In this document: one piece after another, positions 45,187-54,916 of the stretch
Numbering within the stretch: the first letter of the stretch is position 1
How the letters are laid out: every line of letters begins with the position of its first letter
Assembly: GCF_030418305.1 (NCBI RefSeq)
Contig: NZ_JAUHPX010000002.1
Span: 186,001 to 250,000, forward strand
Length of the DNA: 64,000 nt
Reading direction: 5' to 3'
From: Demequina lignilytica
GTDB taxonomy: Bacteria > Actinomycetota > Actinomycetes > Actinomycetales > Demequinaceae
Notes under the pieces: generated by a model
Database searches by the model: none
Told to the model about the DNA's origin: nothing
The model's input: only the letters and a program-made list of their open reading frames with translations
Translations under genes and position numbers: made by a program

Positions 45187-46668
45187 TCACGCAGCGACGT
45201 TGCCGGGCTCCCCCGCGTCCCCGGCGCCCACCGCATCGTCCGCACCACCGGCGGCGTCCGCGTGCTCCCCCGCGGCGGCCACCATCGCGGCGTCGACCGT
45301 GCGCGGGAGATGCGTCTCCTGCAGGTGCCGTCGCGCCTCGGCAACCAGGGTGATCGAGCCCGCGACCAGCACGCCGGCCTCGCCATCGGCATCCTCGGCG
45401 AGGCGGGTGGCGAGCTGGATCGCGTCGGGGACCGTGGCGGCGACGCGCACGCGGTGCTCGCCGAACACGACGCGCGCCCGCGCGGCGAGCACCTCGGCGT
45501 CCGCCGCGCGGTGGGAGCGGGTCTGCGTGATCACCACCTCGTCGATGATCCCGGACAGGCCCGTGAGGATGCCCTCCGCGTCCTTGTCGGCGAGCACCGC
45601 GACCACGCCGTAGGTCCGGTCGAAGGCGAAGGACTCGCGCAGGGTGTCGGCGAGGGCGGCGATGCCGTGCGGGTTGTGGGCGGCGTCCACGATCACGGTG
45701 GGCTCGGCGGACACCACCTCGAGGCGTCCCGGCGACGTGGCGCCGGCGAAGCCGCGGGCGACGGCGGGCGGGTGCAGCCCACGCGGCACGCCCGCGCCGA
45801 GGAAGGTCTCGCAGGCCGCGAGCGCGATGAGCGCGTTCTGGGCCTGGAACTCTCCGTGGAGCGGCACGAACACGTCGCGGTAGTTGCGCGCCGCGGTCCG
45901 CAGCGACACCACCTGACCGGAGGGCACCACGCGGCGCGACTCGACGGAGAGGTGGGCGCCCTCCCAGAACACGGAGGCGCCGCGGGCGGCGGCCGCGGCG
46001 ACGATCACCTGCGACGCCTCGTCCCGCTGCAAGGCGCTCACCACGGTGGCACCGGGCTTGATGATCCCGGACTTCTCGTGCGCGATGCCCGGCAGCCCGC
46101 CCGTGAAGTACTTGTCGTGGTCCAGCGCCATGGGCGTGAGCACGGCGACGCGCCCGTCCGCCACGTTGGTCGCGTCGCGGAGCCCGCCGATGCCGACCTC
46201 CAGCACCAGCACGTCGACCTCGGCGTCGGCGTAGGCGACGAACCCGAGCACGGTGAGCACCTCGAAGAAGCTCATGCGCGGGCCGCCCCGGTGCTGCGAC
46301 GCCTGGTCGACCGCGTGGATGACCGGCGCGACGCGCTGCCACAGGCGGATGAGGTCCTCCTGCGCGAGCGGCGCGCCGTCGATCATGATGCGTTCGCGCA
46401 GCGTGGTGAGGTGGGGCGACGTGTACAGGCCGGTGCGCAGCCCGTGGGCGCGCAGCAGGGACTCCATCATCCGGCTCGTGGAGGTCTTCCCGTTGGTGCC
46501 GGTGACGTGGATGATGTCGAGCTCGTGGTGCGGATCACCCAGCAGCGACAGCGCCTGGGTGACGCGCAGCAGCTTGGCCGCGTGGTCCGCCTCGGGAGAG
46601 CGGGAGAAGATGTGCGCGTCGATCTCGCGCTCGGCCTCGGCGAGGCTCAGTTCGGGGAAGACATCCAT
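45187..46668 (-). CDS. Folylpolyglutamate synthase/dihydrofolate synthase, copy 2
   Basis: FolC paralogue of 493 residues from ATG 46668 (GTG 46674 may be used as a leaderless start, since CACAAT lies 7 nt before it). IIHVTGTNGKTSTSRMMESL, YTSPHLTTLRERIMIDGAPL, GIGGLRDATNV, LDHDKYFTGGLPGIAHEKSG and VDAAHNPHG are intact. An extra Ala/Asp/Gly-rich tail of about 40 residues holds a decamer (45232, GADDAVG). Clearly a tandem duplicate of copy 1, now diverged. One may have dihydrofolate synthase and the other polyglutamylation activity, but this cannot be assigned. Confidence 0.9.
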   Translation of the reverse strand: MDVFPELSLAEAEREIDAHIFSRSPEADHAAKLLRVTQALSLLGDPHHELDIIHVTGTNGKTSTSRMMESLLRAHGLRTGLYTSPHLTTLRERIMIDGAPLAQEDLIRLWQRVAPVIHAVDQASQHRGGPRMSFFEVLTVLGFVAYADAEVDVLVLEVGIGGLRDATNVADGRVAVLTPMALDHDKYFTGGLPGIAHEKSGIIKPGATVVSALQRDEASQVIVAAAAARGASVFWEGAHLSVESRRVVPSGQVVSLRTAARNYRDVFVPLHGEFQAQNALIALAACETFLGAGVPRGLHPPAVARGFAGATSPGRLEVVSAEPTVIVDAAHNPHGIAALADTLRESFAFDRTYGVVAVLADKDAEGILTGLSGIIDEVVITQTRSHRAADAEVLAARARVVFGEHRVRVAATVPDAIQLATRLAEDADGEAGVLVAGSITLVAEARRHLQETHLPRTVDAAMVAAAGEHADAAGGADDAVGAGDAGEPGNVAA

Positions 46669-46719
46669 CGTCACGGCGTCAATTGTGCGGCACGTCGAGG
46701 GGTGCCGACGACACCCCGC

Positions 46720-46742
46720 GGGACATAGCGCTGTGATGTCCC
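46720..46742. promoter_or_regulatory. Inverted repeat between folC copy 2 and pabC
   Basis: GGGACAT and ATGTCCC are separated by 9 nt, the centre containing AGCGCT. Located 52 nt before folC copy 2 and 178 nt before pabC. Candidate operator for the divergent folate genes. Confidence 0.35.
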
Positions 46743-46858
46743 TCATATGCCCGTCTATCAGGGACGATGCTGGGGTCGTGCACCGGCGTCTGGCGCCCCT
46801 GCGGCGCGTCTTGAGGGCGTGGGTGTCCCCGCCTGCGCGACAGGCGCGACCGCACTCC

Positions 46859-46888
46859 TTCGCACGCCCTCCCGAGGCGCGTTACCGT
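46859..46888 (+). promoter_or_regulatory. Probable pabC promoter
   Basis: TTCGCA (46859-46864), 18 nt, TACCGT (46883-46888), 31 nt before the GTG start, which has AAGGAG at 46909. The -35 is weak. A near-decamer (GGACGATGCT, 46762) is further upstream. Confidence 0.35.
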
Positions 46889-46919
46889 GGCAGGAGAGCC
46901 CTCGAACGAAGGAGATCAC

Positions 46920-47819
46920 GTGCCCGTTCTCGTCCTCTGCGGAGCCCCGGTGGCGGGCATGCCTGGAGCCCCGTCGCGGATGGTCGACCCGACGACCCCG
47001 ATCGCCTCCGCGACCGATCTGGGCCTGACGCGGGGCGACGGCGTCTTCGAGACCGTGGGGGTGCACGACGGTCGCATGCACGACCTCGAGCCTCACCTCG
47101 AGCGGCTCGCGCAGTCCGCGGCGATGCTGGACATGCCCAAGCCCGACCTCGGTGTCTTCCGCGAGGCCATCTCGTGGGCCGTGCGCGAGCTCCTCCACGG
47201 TCTCGACGAGGTGCCGGCGACCGCGCTGTGCAAGGTCGTCTACACCCGCGGGACGGAGACGGCGGCGGCCGAGATCCCCGGCGGGCGGCCGCTCGGGTTC
47301 GCCTATGCGGACGTGTTCCCCGACGTCAGCGCCGACCGCCACGAGGGGGTGCCGGTGATCACGCTGTCCCGCGGCTACCCCAAGGGCGTGGGCGCCCAGG
47401 CCCCATGGCTGCTCGCGGGCGCGAAGACCCTCTCCTACGCGATCAACATGGCGGCGCTGCGGCACGCCAAGGCGCGCGGTGCGAAGGACGTCATCCTCAC
47501 CACCACGGACGGGTTCGTGCTCGAGGCGCCGCGGTCGACGGTGCTGGTGCGCCACGGCGGGATGGTCGTCACCCCGGCGATCGAGGCCGGCCTGCTCCAC
47601 GGCACCGCGCAGAGGGCCGCGTTCGACGCCTTCGAGGACCGGGGATTCACCTGCGACTACCGCGACGTGACGGTCGAGCAGCTCACCTCGGCCGACGCCG
47701 TGTGGCTCACCGACTCGGTGCAGCTGCTGCGCCCCGTCCGCACCCTGGACGGCACGGAGCTCGCGGTGGATCAGGAGCTCACGGGCGCGGTCAACGCGCA
47801 CATGCTCGCCGCGCACTGA
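46920..47819 (+). CDS. pabC: Class IV aminotransferase, probably aminodeoxychorismate lyase
   Basis: PLP enzyme of 299 residues from GTG 46920 (AAGGAG upstream). Fold-IV motifs: LTRGDGVFETVGVHDGRMHD; catalytic Lys in AGAKTLSYAINMAALRHAKA; DVILTTTDGFVLEAPRSTVL; LLHGTAQRAAFD. PabC makes p-aminobenzoate for folate. The divergent folC pair supports this assignment over a branched-chain or D-amino-acid aminotransferase, which share the fold. Confidence 0.82.
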   Translation: MPVLVLCGAPVAGMPGAPSRMVDPTTPIASATDLGLTRGDGVFETVGVHDGRMHDLEPHLERLAQSAAMLDMPKPDLGVFREAISWAVRELLHGLDEVPATALCKVVYTRGTETAAAEIPGGRPLGFAYADVFPDVSADRHEGVPVITLSRGYPKGVGAQAPWLLAGAKTLSYAINMAALRHAKARGAKDVILTTTDGFVLEAPRSTVLVRHGGMVVTPAIEAGLLHGTAQRAAFDAFEDRGFTCDYRDVTVEQLTSADAVWLTDSVQLLRPVRTLDGTELAVDQELTGAVNAHMLAAH

Positions 47820-47838
47820 CGGGAGCGTCCGCCCCGGC

Positions 47839-48669
47839 TCACGGACCCGTGGCGGCGGGGCGGCGCGGATCGTTCGACCACTCCGACCACGAGCCCGGGT
47901 ACAGGGACGCCCGGATGCCGGCGATCTCGAGCGCGGCGATCTGATGCGCGGCGGTCACCCCGGAGCCGCAGTACACGGCGACGCGGGTAGCGTCGTCCAC
48001 CCCGAGCTGGGCGAACCGCTCGGCGAGGTCGCGCGCGGTCAGGAAGGTGCCATCGGCGGCCGAGTTCGCGGCGGTGGGCGCGTTGACGGCGCCCGCGATG
48101 TGCCCGGCGACCGGGTCCATCGGCTCGACCTCGCCACGGAACCTCTCCGACGCACGCGCGTCGAGCAGGATCCCGCGCCGGGGCCAGGCGGCGGCGCCGT
48201 CGGCGTCGGTCACGGGCATCCGGTCCCAGTCCAGCGCGATGTCGCCGGGCTCCACGGTCACCGCTCCCTCCTCGAGCGGGCCACCAGCGGCTGTCCAGGC
48301 GGCGAGCCCGCCGTCCAGGATGCGCACGTCGGCCACGCCCGCGTGCCGGAGCAGCCACCACGCCCGGGCCGCGCCGAAGGAGGGACCGTCGTCGTAGACC
48401 ACCACCGCATCGTCCTGCCGCAGGCCCCACCGGCGGGCGGCCTGCTGGAACGCCTCGGCGGTCGGCAGCGGGTGACGGCCGCGGCGCGGATCCCCGATCG
48501 ACGCGAGCTCGGTGTCCAGGTCGACGTAGACCGCGCCGGGGAGGTGCCCAGCGGCGTGGTCGTCGCGGCCGTCGGGCCGGGTGAGCGTCCACCGCACGTC
48601 GAGGAGGCGGGGCGGCTGCGGGTCCGCGAGCAGGGCGGCGAGCTCGGCGGCAGAGACGAGCACGGGCAT
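47839..48669 (-). CDS. sseA: Thiosulfate/3-mercaptopyruvate sulfurtransferase (two rhodanese domains)
   Basis: 276 residues from ATG 48669 (GGAGGA upstream). An inactive N-terminal rhodanese domain (LLDVRWTLTRPDGRDD, HLPGAVYVDLDTEL) and an active C-terminal domain with persulfide Cys in VAVYCGSGVTAAHQIAALE. The loop CGSGVT favours 3-mercaptopyruvate-type activity, but donors cannot be fixed from sequence. A decamer at 48406 encodes DDAVVVYDD. Stands alone, convergent with pabC. Confidence 0.88.
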   Translation of the reverse strand: MPVLVSAAELAALLADPQPPRLLDVRWTLTRPDGRDDHAAGHLPGAVYVDLDTELASIGDPRRGRHPLPTAEAFQQAARRWGLRQDDAVVVYDDGPSFGAARAWWLLRHAGVADVRILDGGLAAWTAAGGPLEEGAVTVEPGDIALDWDRMPVTDADGAAAWPRRGILLDARASERFRGEVEPMDPVAGHIAGAVNAPTAANSAADGTFLTARDLAERFAQLGVDDATRVAVYCGSGVTAAHQIAALEIAGIRASLYPGSWSEWSNDPRRPAATGP

Positions 48670-48797
48670 CCGGTCCTCCGATCGTGGGCGCCTCACCATC
48701 CTGGCACCTCCGCCGGCGTGATCTCGGCCACATCCCCTCGGGGGCGCGTCACCCGTGCCGCTAGCGTGGGGCGCACCGACTGCTGGGGAGACATCAG

Positions 48798-48980
48798 ATG
48801 GATCATGTGGGCACCATGAGGCCCGACGCGCCGGCACCTGCGAAGGACGCCGCCGCCGGCTGGTACCCCGACCCCACGCTGCCGGGTCAGCAGCGGTGCT
48901 GGGACGGCGCCGCGTGGACGCCGCGCACCCAGGTGACGGTCCCGGTCGAGCCGATCGCGCCGCTGCCCGCGGAGGGCTGA
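48798..48980 (+). CDS. Small DUF2510-only protein
   Basis: 60 residues, mostly one DUF2510 motif (AGWYPDPTLPGQQRCWDGAA, then WTPRTQ). No membrane helix, unlike the other two DUF2510 proteins here, so it may be a remnant or a soluble partner. GGGGAGA is upstream of the ATG. Confidence 0.55.
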   Translation: MDHVGTMRPDAPAPAKDAAAGWYPDPTLPGQQRCWDGAAWTPRTQVTVPVEPIAPLPAEG

Positions 48981-49041
48981 GCACCGCGCCCACGAGGCCC
49001 CCGGACCCCGCTCCCCCGGACACTGCGCACGGAGTTCAGCG

Positions 49042-49090
49042 CGACACGCCGAGGCCCGACCCCGATTCGGGATCGGGCCTCGGCGTGTCG
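49042..49090. terminator. Bidirectional terminator between DUF2510 gene and ileS
   Basis: An 18-bp perfect stem (49042-49059 with 49073-49090) capped by a further 4 bp. It separates the convergent DUF2510 and ileS genes, ending 62 nt short of the ileS stop. Confidence 0.82.
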
Positions 49091-49151
49091 GATCCGGATC
49101 CGTGCGGACTGTCCAGGGGTTCAGGGCGGGGCGGGGCGGACGGGCGGGCGC

Positions 49152-52100
49152 TCAGGCCTTCGCCACCGCGATCGCCTGCTCGCCTTCGACCACCGCGAGC
49201 TCGGCGGCGAGCGTCTCCCCCGCGATGAGCTCCCGATGCGCCTCGACGGCGGCGACCCGCTCGGCGGGGACCGTCAGCGTGAGCACGATCCGGTCGGCGA
49301 CGTTCAGACCCGCGTTCTTGCGCTCGTCCTGGATGGCGCGCACCAGGTCGCGGGCGTAGCCCTCGGCCTCGAGCTCGGGCGTGATCGCGGTGTCGATGAG
49401 GACGAAGCCGCCGGCAGGGAGCACGGACGCGGCCTCCGCCGCATCGTCCGCACCCGAGCCGATCACGGTCGCGACCTCGTACTCCCCCTCCACCAGCGCG
49501 ATGCCGCCGGACACGACCTCGCCGGCCGCCTCCGACCAGTCGCCGGTCTTCGAGCCCCGGATCGCGGCCTGCACGTCCTTGCCGATGCGCGGGCCGGCGG
49601 CGCGGGCGTTGACCGTGAGGCGACGCTCGACCGGGTGGTCCACCGTGAAGGCGTCCTCCGTGACGAAGGCGACGGACTTCACGTTGAGCTCGCTCGCGAT
49701 GAGGTCCCCGTACGCCTCCAGCGCCTCCGGCGCGGACACCGCGACCTTGAGGAGCGAGAGCGGCTGACGCACGCGGATCTTCTCCTTCTTGCGCAGCGCG
49801 TGGGCGGTGGAGACCACCTCGCGCACCTGGTCCATGACGGCGCCGAGCGACGCGTCGTCCCAGGCAGCCGGCGCCGTCGGGTAGTCCGTGAGGTGCACGG
49901 AGCGCTCGCCGGTGAGGCCGCGGTAGATCTCCTCCGTGGCGAGCGGCAGCAGCGGCGCCGCGAGGCGGGACACCGTCACCAGCACGGTGAACAGCGTGTC
50001 GAACGCCGCCTGGTCCTCCTGCCAGAACCGGTCGCGCTGGGTGCGCACGTACCAGTTGGTCAGCAGCTCCATGAACTGGCGCAGCGACTCGGAGGCGCCG
50101 GGGACGTCGAAGACCTCCATCTGCGCGGTCACGGTCCGCACCAGCTCCGCGGTCTTGGCCAGCACGTACCGGTCCATCACGGGCAGCGACTCGACCGCCG
50201 CATCGTCCACCAGCCGGCCGCGCGCGCCCGCGCCGCCGTTCGCGGCGCCCGCGTAGAGCGTGAAGAAGTAGTACGTCGACCACAGCGGCAGCAGCACCTG
50301 GCGGACGCCCTCGCGGATGCCCTCCTCGGTGACGATGAGGTTGCCGCCGCGCAGGATGGGCGAGCTCATGAGGAACCAGCGCATCGCGTCCGAGCCGTCG
50401 CGGTGGAACACCTCGTTGACGTCCGGGTAGTTGCGCAGCGACTTCGACATCTTGCGGCCGTCGGAGCCGAGGACGATGCCGTGGCTCACGCAGGTCTTGA
50501 ATGCCGGCCGGTCGAACAGCGCAGTGGCGAGCACGTGCATGACGTAGAACCAGCCGCGGGTCTGGCCGATGTACTCGACGATGAAGTCCGCCGGGTTGTG
50601 CCCGTCGAACCAGTCGCGGTTCTCGAACGGGTAGTGCACCTGCGCGAACGGCATCGAGCCCGAGTCGAACCACACGTCGAACACGTCGGGGATGCGGCGC
50701 ATGGTCGCGTTCCCCGACGGGTCGTCGGGGTTGGGACGGGTGAGGTCGTCGATGAAGGGACGATGCAGGTTGGGCTCGCCCTTCGCGTCCAGCGGGAGGC
50801 GGCCGAAGTCCCGCTCCAGCTCCTCGAGCGAGCCGTACACGTCGGTGCGCGGGAAGGCCGGGTCGTCCGACACCCACACCGGGATGGGCGTGCCGAAGTA
50901 GCGGTTGCGGCTGATGGACCAGTCGCGCGCGCCCTCGAGCCACTTGCCGAACTGGCCGTGCTTGATGTGCTCGGGGACCCAGGTGATGTCCTCGTTGAGC
51001 TCGACCATGCGGTCGCGGAACTCCGTCACGCGCACGAACCACGAGCCCACCGCGCGGTAGATCAGCGGGTTGCGGCACCGCCAGCAGTGGGGATACGGGT
51101 GCTCGTAGGTCTCGTGGCGCAGGACGACCCCGGCCTCCTTGAGGTCCTTGATCACCGCCGGGTTCGTGTCGAACACCTGCTGGCCGGCGTACTCCGGGAC
51201 CTCGGAGGTGAAGCGGCCCTTCGCGTCGATCGGGATGACGGGCTCGATGCCGGCCTCCTGGCAGACCGCCATGTCCTCCTCACCGAAGGCCGGGGCCAGG
51301 TGGACGATCCCGGTGCCGTCCTCGGTGGTCACGTAGTCCGCGGCGAGGATGCGGTGGGCGTTCGGCTGGCCGCGGAAGTGCGGGAACGGCGGCTCGTAGC
51401 CCAGGCCCGCGAGGTCCGCGCCGGTCAGCGTGACGAGGGTCTCGAAGCCCTCGCCGAGCTCGCGCCCGTAGTAAGCGAGTCGACTGACTGCGAGCACCAT
51501 GGCCGTGCCCGCGAAGGCGCCCCCGGTCGGGCGCACCACGGCGTACTCGATCTCGGGACCGACGGCGGCGGCGAGGTTGCTCGGCAGCGTCCACGGCGTG
51601 GTGGTCCACACCGTGACGGCGGCGCCCGTGAGCGCCTCCTTCGCCTCCGCGGGCAGGGACGATGCGGCGACCGACTCCGCGGTCAGCGGCAGGAAGATCG
51701 CGAGGGTCGGGTCCTGCCGCGACTGGTAGACGTCGTCGTCCATGCGCAGCTCGTGGTTGGACAGCGGGGTCTCGTCGCGCCAGCAGTACGGGAGCACGCG
51801 GAAGCCCTCGTACGCGAGGCCCTTGTCGTACAGCGACTTGAAGGCCCAGATGACGGACTCCATGAAGGTCACGTCGAGCGTCTTGTAGTCGTTCTCGAAG
51901 TCGACCCAGCGCGCCTGGCGGGTGACGTACGCCTCCCACTCCTTGGTGTACTTCAGGACCGAGCTCTCGCAGGCCTCGTTGAAGGCGGCGATGCCCATCT
52001 CCTCGATCTGGGCCTTGTCGGTGATCCCGAGGATGCGCTCGGCCTCGAGCTCCGCGGGAAGCCCGTGCGTGTCCCAGCCGAAGCGGCGCTCGACGCGACG

Positions 52101-52388
52101 CCCGCGCATCGTCTCGAAGCGCGGGACCACGTCCTTCGCGTACCCGGTCAGGAGGTGGCCGTAGTGCGGCAGGCCGTTCGCGAAGGGAGGGCCGTCGTAG
52201 AAGACGAACTCGTTGTTGCCCGCCTCGGTGCGCGCGGGGCGGTTGTCGACCGACGCCTGGAAGGTCTGGTCGGCCTCCCAGTAGGCGAGCACGTCGGACT
52301 CGATCTCCGGGAAGTGCGGCGACGGGGCCACCTGGGCCGTGGGGTCGGTGGCGGTGCGGTGGAGCGGGTAGCGCGCGGCGTCGGTCAT
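49152..52388 (-). CDS. ileS: Isoleucyl-tRNA synthetase
   Basis: Class I synthetase of 1078 residues from ATG 52388 (CGAGGAACG upstream). HIGH-type motif [20 protein letters not shown]; editing domain ([20 protein letters not shown]); second catalytic signature [16 protein letters not shown]; anticodon-binding C-terminus. The motifs resemble the eukaryote-like type 2 IleRS, often less sensitive to mupirocin, but that is inference. Three exact decamers (49440, 50199, 51657) and three near-copies occur. Controlled by the T-box upstream. Confidence 0.96.
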   Translation of the reverse strand: MTDAARYPLHRTATDPTAQVAPSPHFPEIESDVLAYWEADQTFQASVDNRPARTEAGNNEFVFYDGPPFANGLPHYGHLLTGYAKDVVPRFETMRGRRVERRFGWDTHGLPAELEAERILGITDKAQIEEMGIAAFNEACESSVLKYTKEWEAYVTRQARWVDFENDYKTLDVTFMESVIWAFKSLYDKGLAYEGFRVLPYCWRDETPLSNHELRMDDDVYQSRQDPTLAIFLPLTAESVAASSLPAEAKEALTGAAVTVWTTTPWTLPSNLAAAVGPEIEYAVVRPTGGAFAGTAMVLAVSRLAYYGRELGEGFETLVTLTGADLAGLGYEPPFPHFRGQPNAHRILAADYVTTEDGTGIVHLAPAFGEEDMAVCQEAGIEPVIPIDAKGRFTSEVPEYAGQQVFDTNPAVIKDLKEAGVVLRHETYEHPYPHCWRCRNPLIYRAVGSWFVRVTEFRDRMVELNEDITWVPEHIKHGQFGKWLEGARDWSISRNRYFGTPIPVWVSDDPAFPRTDVYGSLEELERDFGRLPLDAKGEPNLHRPFIDDLTRPNPDDPSGNATMRRIPDVFDVWFDSGSMPFAQVHYPFENRDWFDGHNPADFIVEYIGQTRGWFYVMHVLATALFDRPAFKTCVSHGIVLGSDGRKMSKSLRNYPDVNEVFHRDGSDAMRWFLMSSPILRGGNLIVTEEGIREGVRQVLLPLWSTYYFFTLYAGAANGGAGARGRLVDDAAVESLPVMDRYVLAKTAELVRTVTAQMEVFDVPGASESLRQFMELLTNWYVRTQRDRFWQEDQAAFDTLFTVLVTVSRLAAPLLPLATEEIYRGLTGERSVHLTDYPTAPAAWDDASLGAVMDQVREVVSTAHALRKKEKIRVRQPLSLLKVAVSAPEALEAYGDLIASELNVKSVAFVTEDAFTVDHPVERRLTVNARAAGPRIGKDVQAAIRGSKTGDWSEAAGEVVSGGIALVEGEYEVATVIGSGADDAAEAASVLPAGGFVLIDTAITPELEAEGYARDLVRAIQDERKNAGLNVADRIVLTLTVPAERVAAVEAHRELIAGETLAAELAVVEGEQAIAVAKA

Positions 52389-52604
52389 GCGTTCCTCGGG
52401 TGGTCCTGGCGTTCGACTCGTCTGCGAGGACGCCCCGTCCGTCAGGACGATGCGCGGTACCACCCCGCTTGCGGCCTCCCCGGGTGGGGCGGTCGCCGCT
52501 CATGGATCGCTGTGACGGGCTGCCCGTGCGGTTCTAGTGAGGCCCGGCCGAGGCCGGTCCCGTTCTTCCGCAAGCTCGCCGGTGATGGCCGGGTCGACGC
52601 TGTG
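52389..52604 (-). promoter_or_regulatory. ileS T-box riboswitch
   Basis: The minus-strand leader contains the T-box sequence GGGTGGTACCGCGC (52465 down to 52452), preceded by a short Stem I with the isoleucine specifier ATC (52586-52584) in CGGCCATCACCGG. This is the actinobacterial short-Stem-I, translation-controlling class: uncharged tRNA-Ile should expose the ribosome-binding site. An exact decamer (52445-52454) overlaps the end of the T-box. Confidence 0.88.
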
Positions 52605-52610
52605 CGCACC

Positions 52611-52638
52611 AGTGTACGGGAGGGCGCGCCGCGGTCAT
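52611..52638 (-). promoter_or_regulatory. Promoter of the T-box/ileS transcript
   Basis: TACACT (52611-52616) is a good -10; ATGACC (52633-52638), 16 nt upstream, is a weak -35 that overlaps the stop codon of the preceding gene. Predicted transcription start near 52604. Confidence 0.5.
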
Positions 52639-53405
52639 CCACTCGCCGCCGTGAACCACGCGATGATGATGTCGGCCGTGGTGGCCTCGCCGGCGCCCGG
52701 CTGCGCCGTGACCGCGAGCGCCTCGGATCCCTGGACGTGGACCCAGGTGCGCCACGACGTCCCGAAGCCGTCTCCGGCGCTCACGAGCACCCGGACCCCC
52801 TCGCCCGCGAGCGACTGGATGCCGACCTCCGCCGCGTCGACCCCGATCTCCCCGTCGGCCTCGCCGTCGCACGCGGACGCCGCTCGCGTGAGAGCGTCGA
52901 GGTACTCGCGGGCGGCGTCGGCCGAGTCGAAGTCCCGTGCGACGACCGCGGAGACGTTGCCCTCCCCGTGGGCGACGCCCCCGAGCGCGACCGGCACGCC
53001 TCCGAGGTCGGGGCGCCCGTCGAGGCGCGACGACGAGTCGAGCGCCACGCATCCCGACGCCTCCTCACGCGTCACCGCCACGGAGCCGAACAGGTCGGCC
53101 CCGGCACCGCCGACCAGTCCCCGTCCGGGCGGGTCCCACTCGCGCTCGTCGAGGGGCACGGCCGTGGCGCTCGCCGACTCCGCCGGCTCCACCGTGGAGC
53201 GCGGCTGCACCAGCGCGTGCGCGCCGACCGCGACCGCCGCCGCGACCGCGAGCGCCACTCCCGCCTCCGCGGCCCTGCGGATCCGGCGTCGCGGCACGAT
53301 CGCCTTCTCGTACAGGGTGGTCTCGGACCCCGGGTGCGCGCGGTCGAAGCGCCGCGCCTCCTTGTCCAGCGAGTCGAGCATCATCGTCGTCAGGTCGTCG
53401 GTCAT
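52635..53405 (-). CDS. Membrane partner of ECF sigma, unit 3 (anti-sigma-like)
   Basis: 256 residues: cytoplasmic N-terminus (1-43, including FDRAHPGSETTLYEKAIVPR), one helix (about 44-66), exported domain. The ATG overlaps the sigma gene stop by 4 nt, the usual sigma/anti-sigma arrangement. The exported domain has two Cys (EASGCVALDS and AASACDGEAD) matching those in the two paralogues at 55.7 and 58.1 kb. No known anti-sigma (zinc ASD) motif is seen, so the role is inferred from context. Confidence 0.7.
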   Translation of the reverse strand: MTDDLTTMMLDSLDKEARRFDRAHPGSETTLYEKAIVPRRRIRRAAEAGVALAVAAAVAVGAHALVQPRSTVEPAESASATAVPLDEREWDPPGRGLVGGAGADLFGSVAVTREEASGCVALDSSSRLDGRPDLGGVPVALGGVAHGEGNVSAVVARDFDSADAAREYLDALTRAASACDGEADGEIGVDAAEVGIQSLAGEGVRVLVSAGDGFGTSWRTWVHVQGSEALAVTAQPGAGEATTADIIIAWFTAASG

Positions 53406-53950
53406 CGCGCTCGCCTCCTCGTCTCCACGGCGGTCAGATCCTCGTCGTCGTCACGGTCCCCGAAGCCGAACCCGCCGAGCGTCTCGCGCATCGCCGCCAG
53501 CGCGTCGTGCAGGTATCGCTTGACGGCGCCCTCGGACACGCCCATCCGGTCGGCCGTCTCGGCGGTGGTCAGCCCCTCGACGTGGCGGAGCACCACGCAG
53601 GCGCGCTGCCGGGGCGGGAGCCTCCGCAAGGCGACCACCACCGCATCGTGCTCGCCCGCGTGCTCGTCCGCGGGCGGGGCGTCCCTCTCGACCAGCAGCG
53701 GGAGCTTCGACCGCGCCATCGCCGCGTGGTCGCGGCGGTTGAGGAACTGCGTGAGGATGGTGCGCCGCACGTAGGCCTCGGCCTCGTTGACGTGGTCGAG
53801 GCGTCGCGCTCGCGAGAAGGTCCGGATGATCGCGTCGTGGACCAGGTCCTCCGCGGTGGGACGGTCGCCGGCGAGAAGGTAGGCGTATCCGACGAGCCGG
53901 CTGCGCCGCTCGCGGACCAGCGTGTCGAGCACGCCGTGCCACGCCCTCAT
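53402..53950 (-). CDS. SigE-family ECF sigma factor, unit 3
   Basis: 182 residues. Region 2: YAYLLAGDRPTAEDLVHDAI and EAYVRRTILTQFLNRR; region 4: LPPRQRACVVLRHVEGLTTA and MGVSEGAVKRYLHDALAAMR. Nearly the same length and spacing as the unit 2 sigma. The tail is acidic then basic. Followed by an overlapping membrane partner. The 34-nt gap upstream contains an exact decamer (53969) and no visible promoter. Confidence 0.88.
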   Translation of the reverse strand: MRAWHGVLDTLVRERRSRLVGYAYLLAGDRPTAEDLVHDAIIRTFSRARRLDHVNEAEAYVRRTILTQFLNRRDHAAMARSKLPLLVERDAPPADEHAGEHDAVVVALRRLPPRQRACVVLRHVEGLTTAETADRMGVSEGAVKRYLHDALAAMRETLGGFGFGDRDDDEDLTAVETRRRAR

Positions 53951-53984
53951 CCCGCGCCTCCCGTGTCCCGCATCGTCCCGGCCG

Positions 53985-54827
53985 TCAGGCCGCGCCCATG
54001 TGATCCACGTACGCCTGGATCACTCGCGCCGCCTGCGCCTCCTCGTCCTCGACACCGACCACCTCGACCGAGATCGCGTACGGGCCGGCGACATGGACGT
54101 ACGCGGTGCGCGGCTCGTACGTGGACCTGTGCTCGACCTCGCCGTCGGGGCCGTAGAACACGGACTCCTCGGCGCCGTGCCGAACGCGCACGATCGGCGC
54201 CGCGAGACCCGGCAGGTCGAGCTGGTCGACGGCGGTGATCACCCGCTCGTCGGCGGCGGTGGTGCCGTCCCACGAGCTGGTCACGGTGTAGGCCGTGCAC
54301 TCGGACTCGAGCAGCGCAGCCGGCACGGTCGACGCGAGCTCCGGATCGCCGAAGACGCGCGTGAGGACGCTCGCCACCGTCAGATCCTCCTCGTCCTCCG
54401 GCGGCACCCCGTCGACGAAGAACGGTCCGACCGGGTTGATGAGGTCCTGCGCCGCCGCGCCGAGATCCGCGTCCGACCCGAGCTCCGCCGCCTGGTGGAA
54501 CGCGGTGCACGACGCGGGCTCGACCACCGAGGTCGCGGAGCCGTAGAAGCCTTCCGCGGAGTCGACGGGGCTGAACTGCCCTGCGGGCACGGCGAGGCCC
54601 TCGAACGCCACGAGCGAGTCGAACGCTGCCAGATGGAGCTTCAGCGCGCCCCCGGACGTCGCGGTCGTCTCGCCGACGTCGCCGACGGACGCCTCAGCCG
54701 AGGGCGAGGCGTCGGACGGCTCCTCGGCGCCGCCGTCGCAGGCGGCCAGCAGCGGGAGCGCGCAGCAGGCCGCCCCGGCCACGACGGCCCGCCCCCACCG
54801 CGCTCGCGGGTGGTTCTCTCGGATCAT
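53985..54827 (-). CDS. Lipoprotein of the sigma cluster, unit 2
   Basis: 280 residues from ATG 54827. Lipobox LPLLAACDGG with lipid-attachment Cys. The rest resembles the lipoprotein at 57.1 kb: a first Cys (VVEPASCTAFHQ) and a second (ALLESECTAYTV), and a shared PFFVDGV / AFFAIADGV segment. No enzyme motif. Promoter-like motif 44 nt upstream. Probably an extracytoplasmic sensor or ligand-binding part of the cluster. Confidence 0.75.
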   Translation of the reverse strand: MIRENHPRARWGRAVVAGAACCALPLLAACDGGAEEPSDASPSAEASVGDVGETTATSGGALKLHLAAFDSLVAFEGLAVPAGQFSPVDSAEGFYGSATSVVEPASCTAFHQAAELGSDADLGAAAQDLINPVGPFFVDGVPPEDEEDLTVASVLTRVFGDPELASTVPAALLESECTAYTVTSSWDGTTAADERVITAVDQLDLPGLAAPIVRVRHGAEESVFYGPDGEVEHRSTYEPRTAYVHVAGPYAISVEVVGVEDEEAQAARVIQAYVDHMGAA

Positions 54828-54870
54828 GATGGCTCCCCTCCCCGGCGAGCGGATGCCCGCCATGGTCTGA

Positions 54871-54898
54871 CAACAGACGGGTCCTCCCCGCGGTTGTG
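54871..54898 (-). promoter_or_regulatory. CAACCG-N15-TGTT motif, copy 3
   Basis: Minus strand CACAACCG, then CGTCTGTTG, 44 nt before the unit 2 lipoprotein start. Same layout as 58051-58080 and 59449-59478. Confidence 0.5.
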
Positions 54899-54916
54899 CC
54901 GCCGCGCACGCCGACC

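Noticed and set aside
45187-46668. folC copy 2 as a pseudogene
   Set aside because: Frame and all catalytic motifs are intact over 493 codons.
49236-53774. Open frame of 1512 codons antisense to ileS
   Set aside because: It is the mirror of ileS codon bias in GC-rich DNA: composition is Arg/Gly/Val-rich, with no domain, and it runs through several real genes. Similar mirrors over smc (37310-39370) and the giant gene (19437-22043) were dropped for the same reason.
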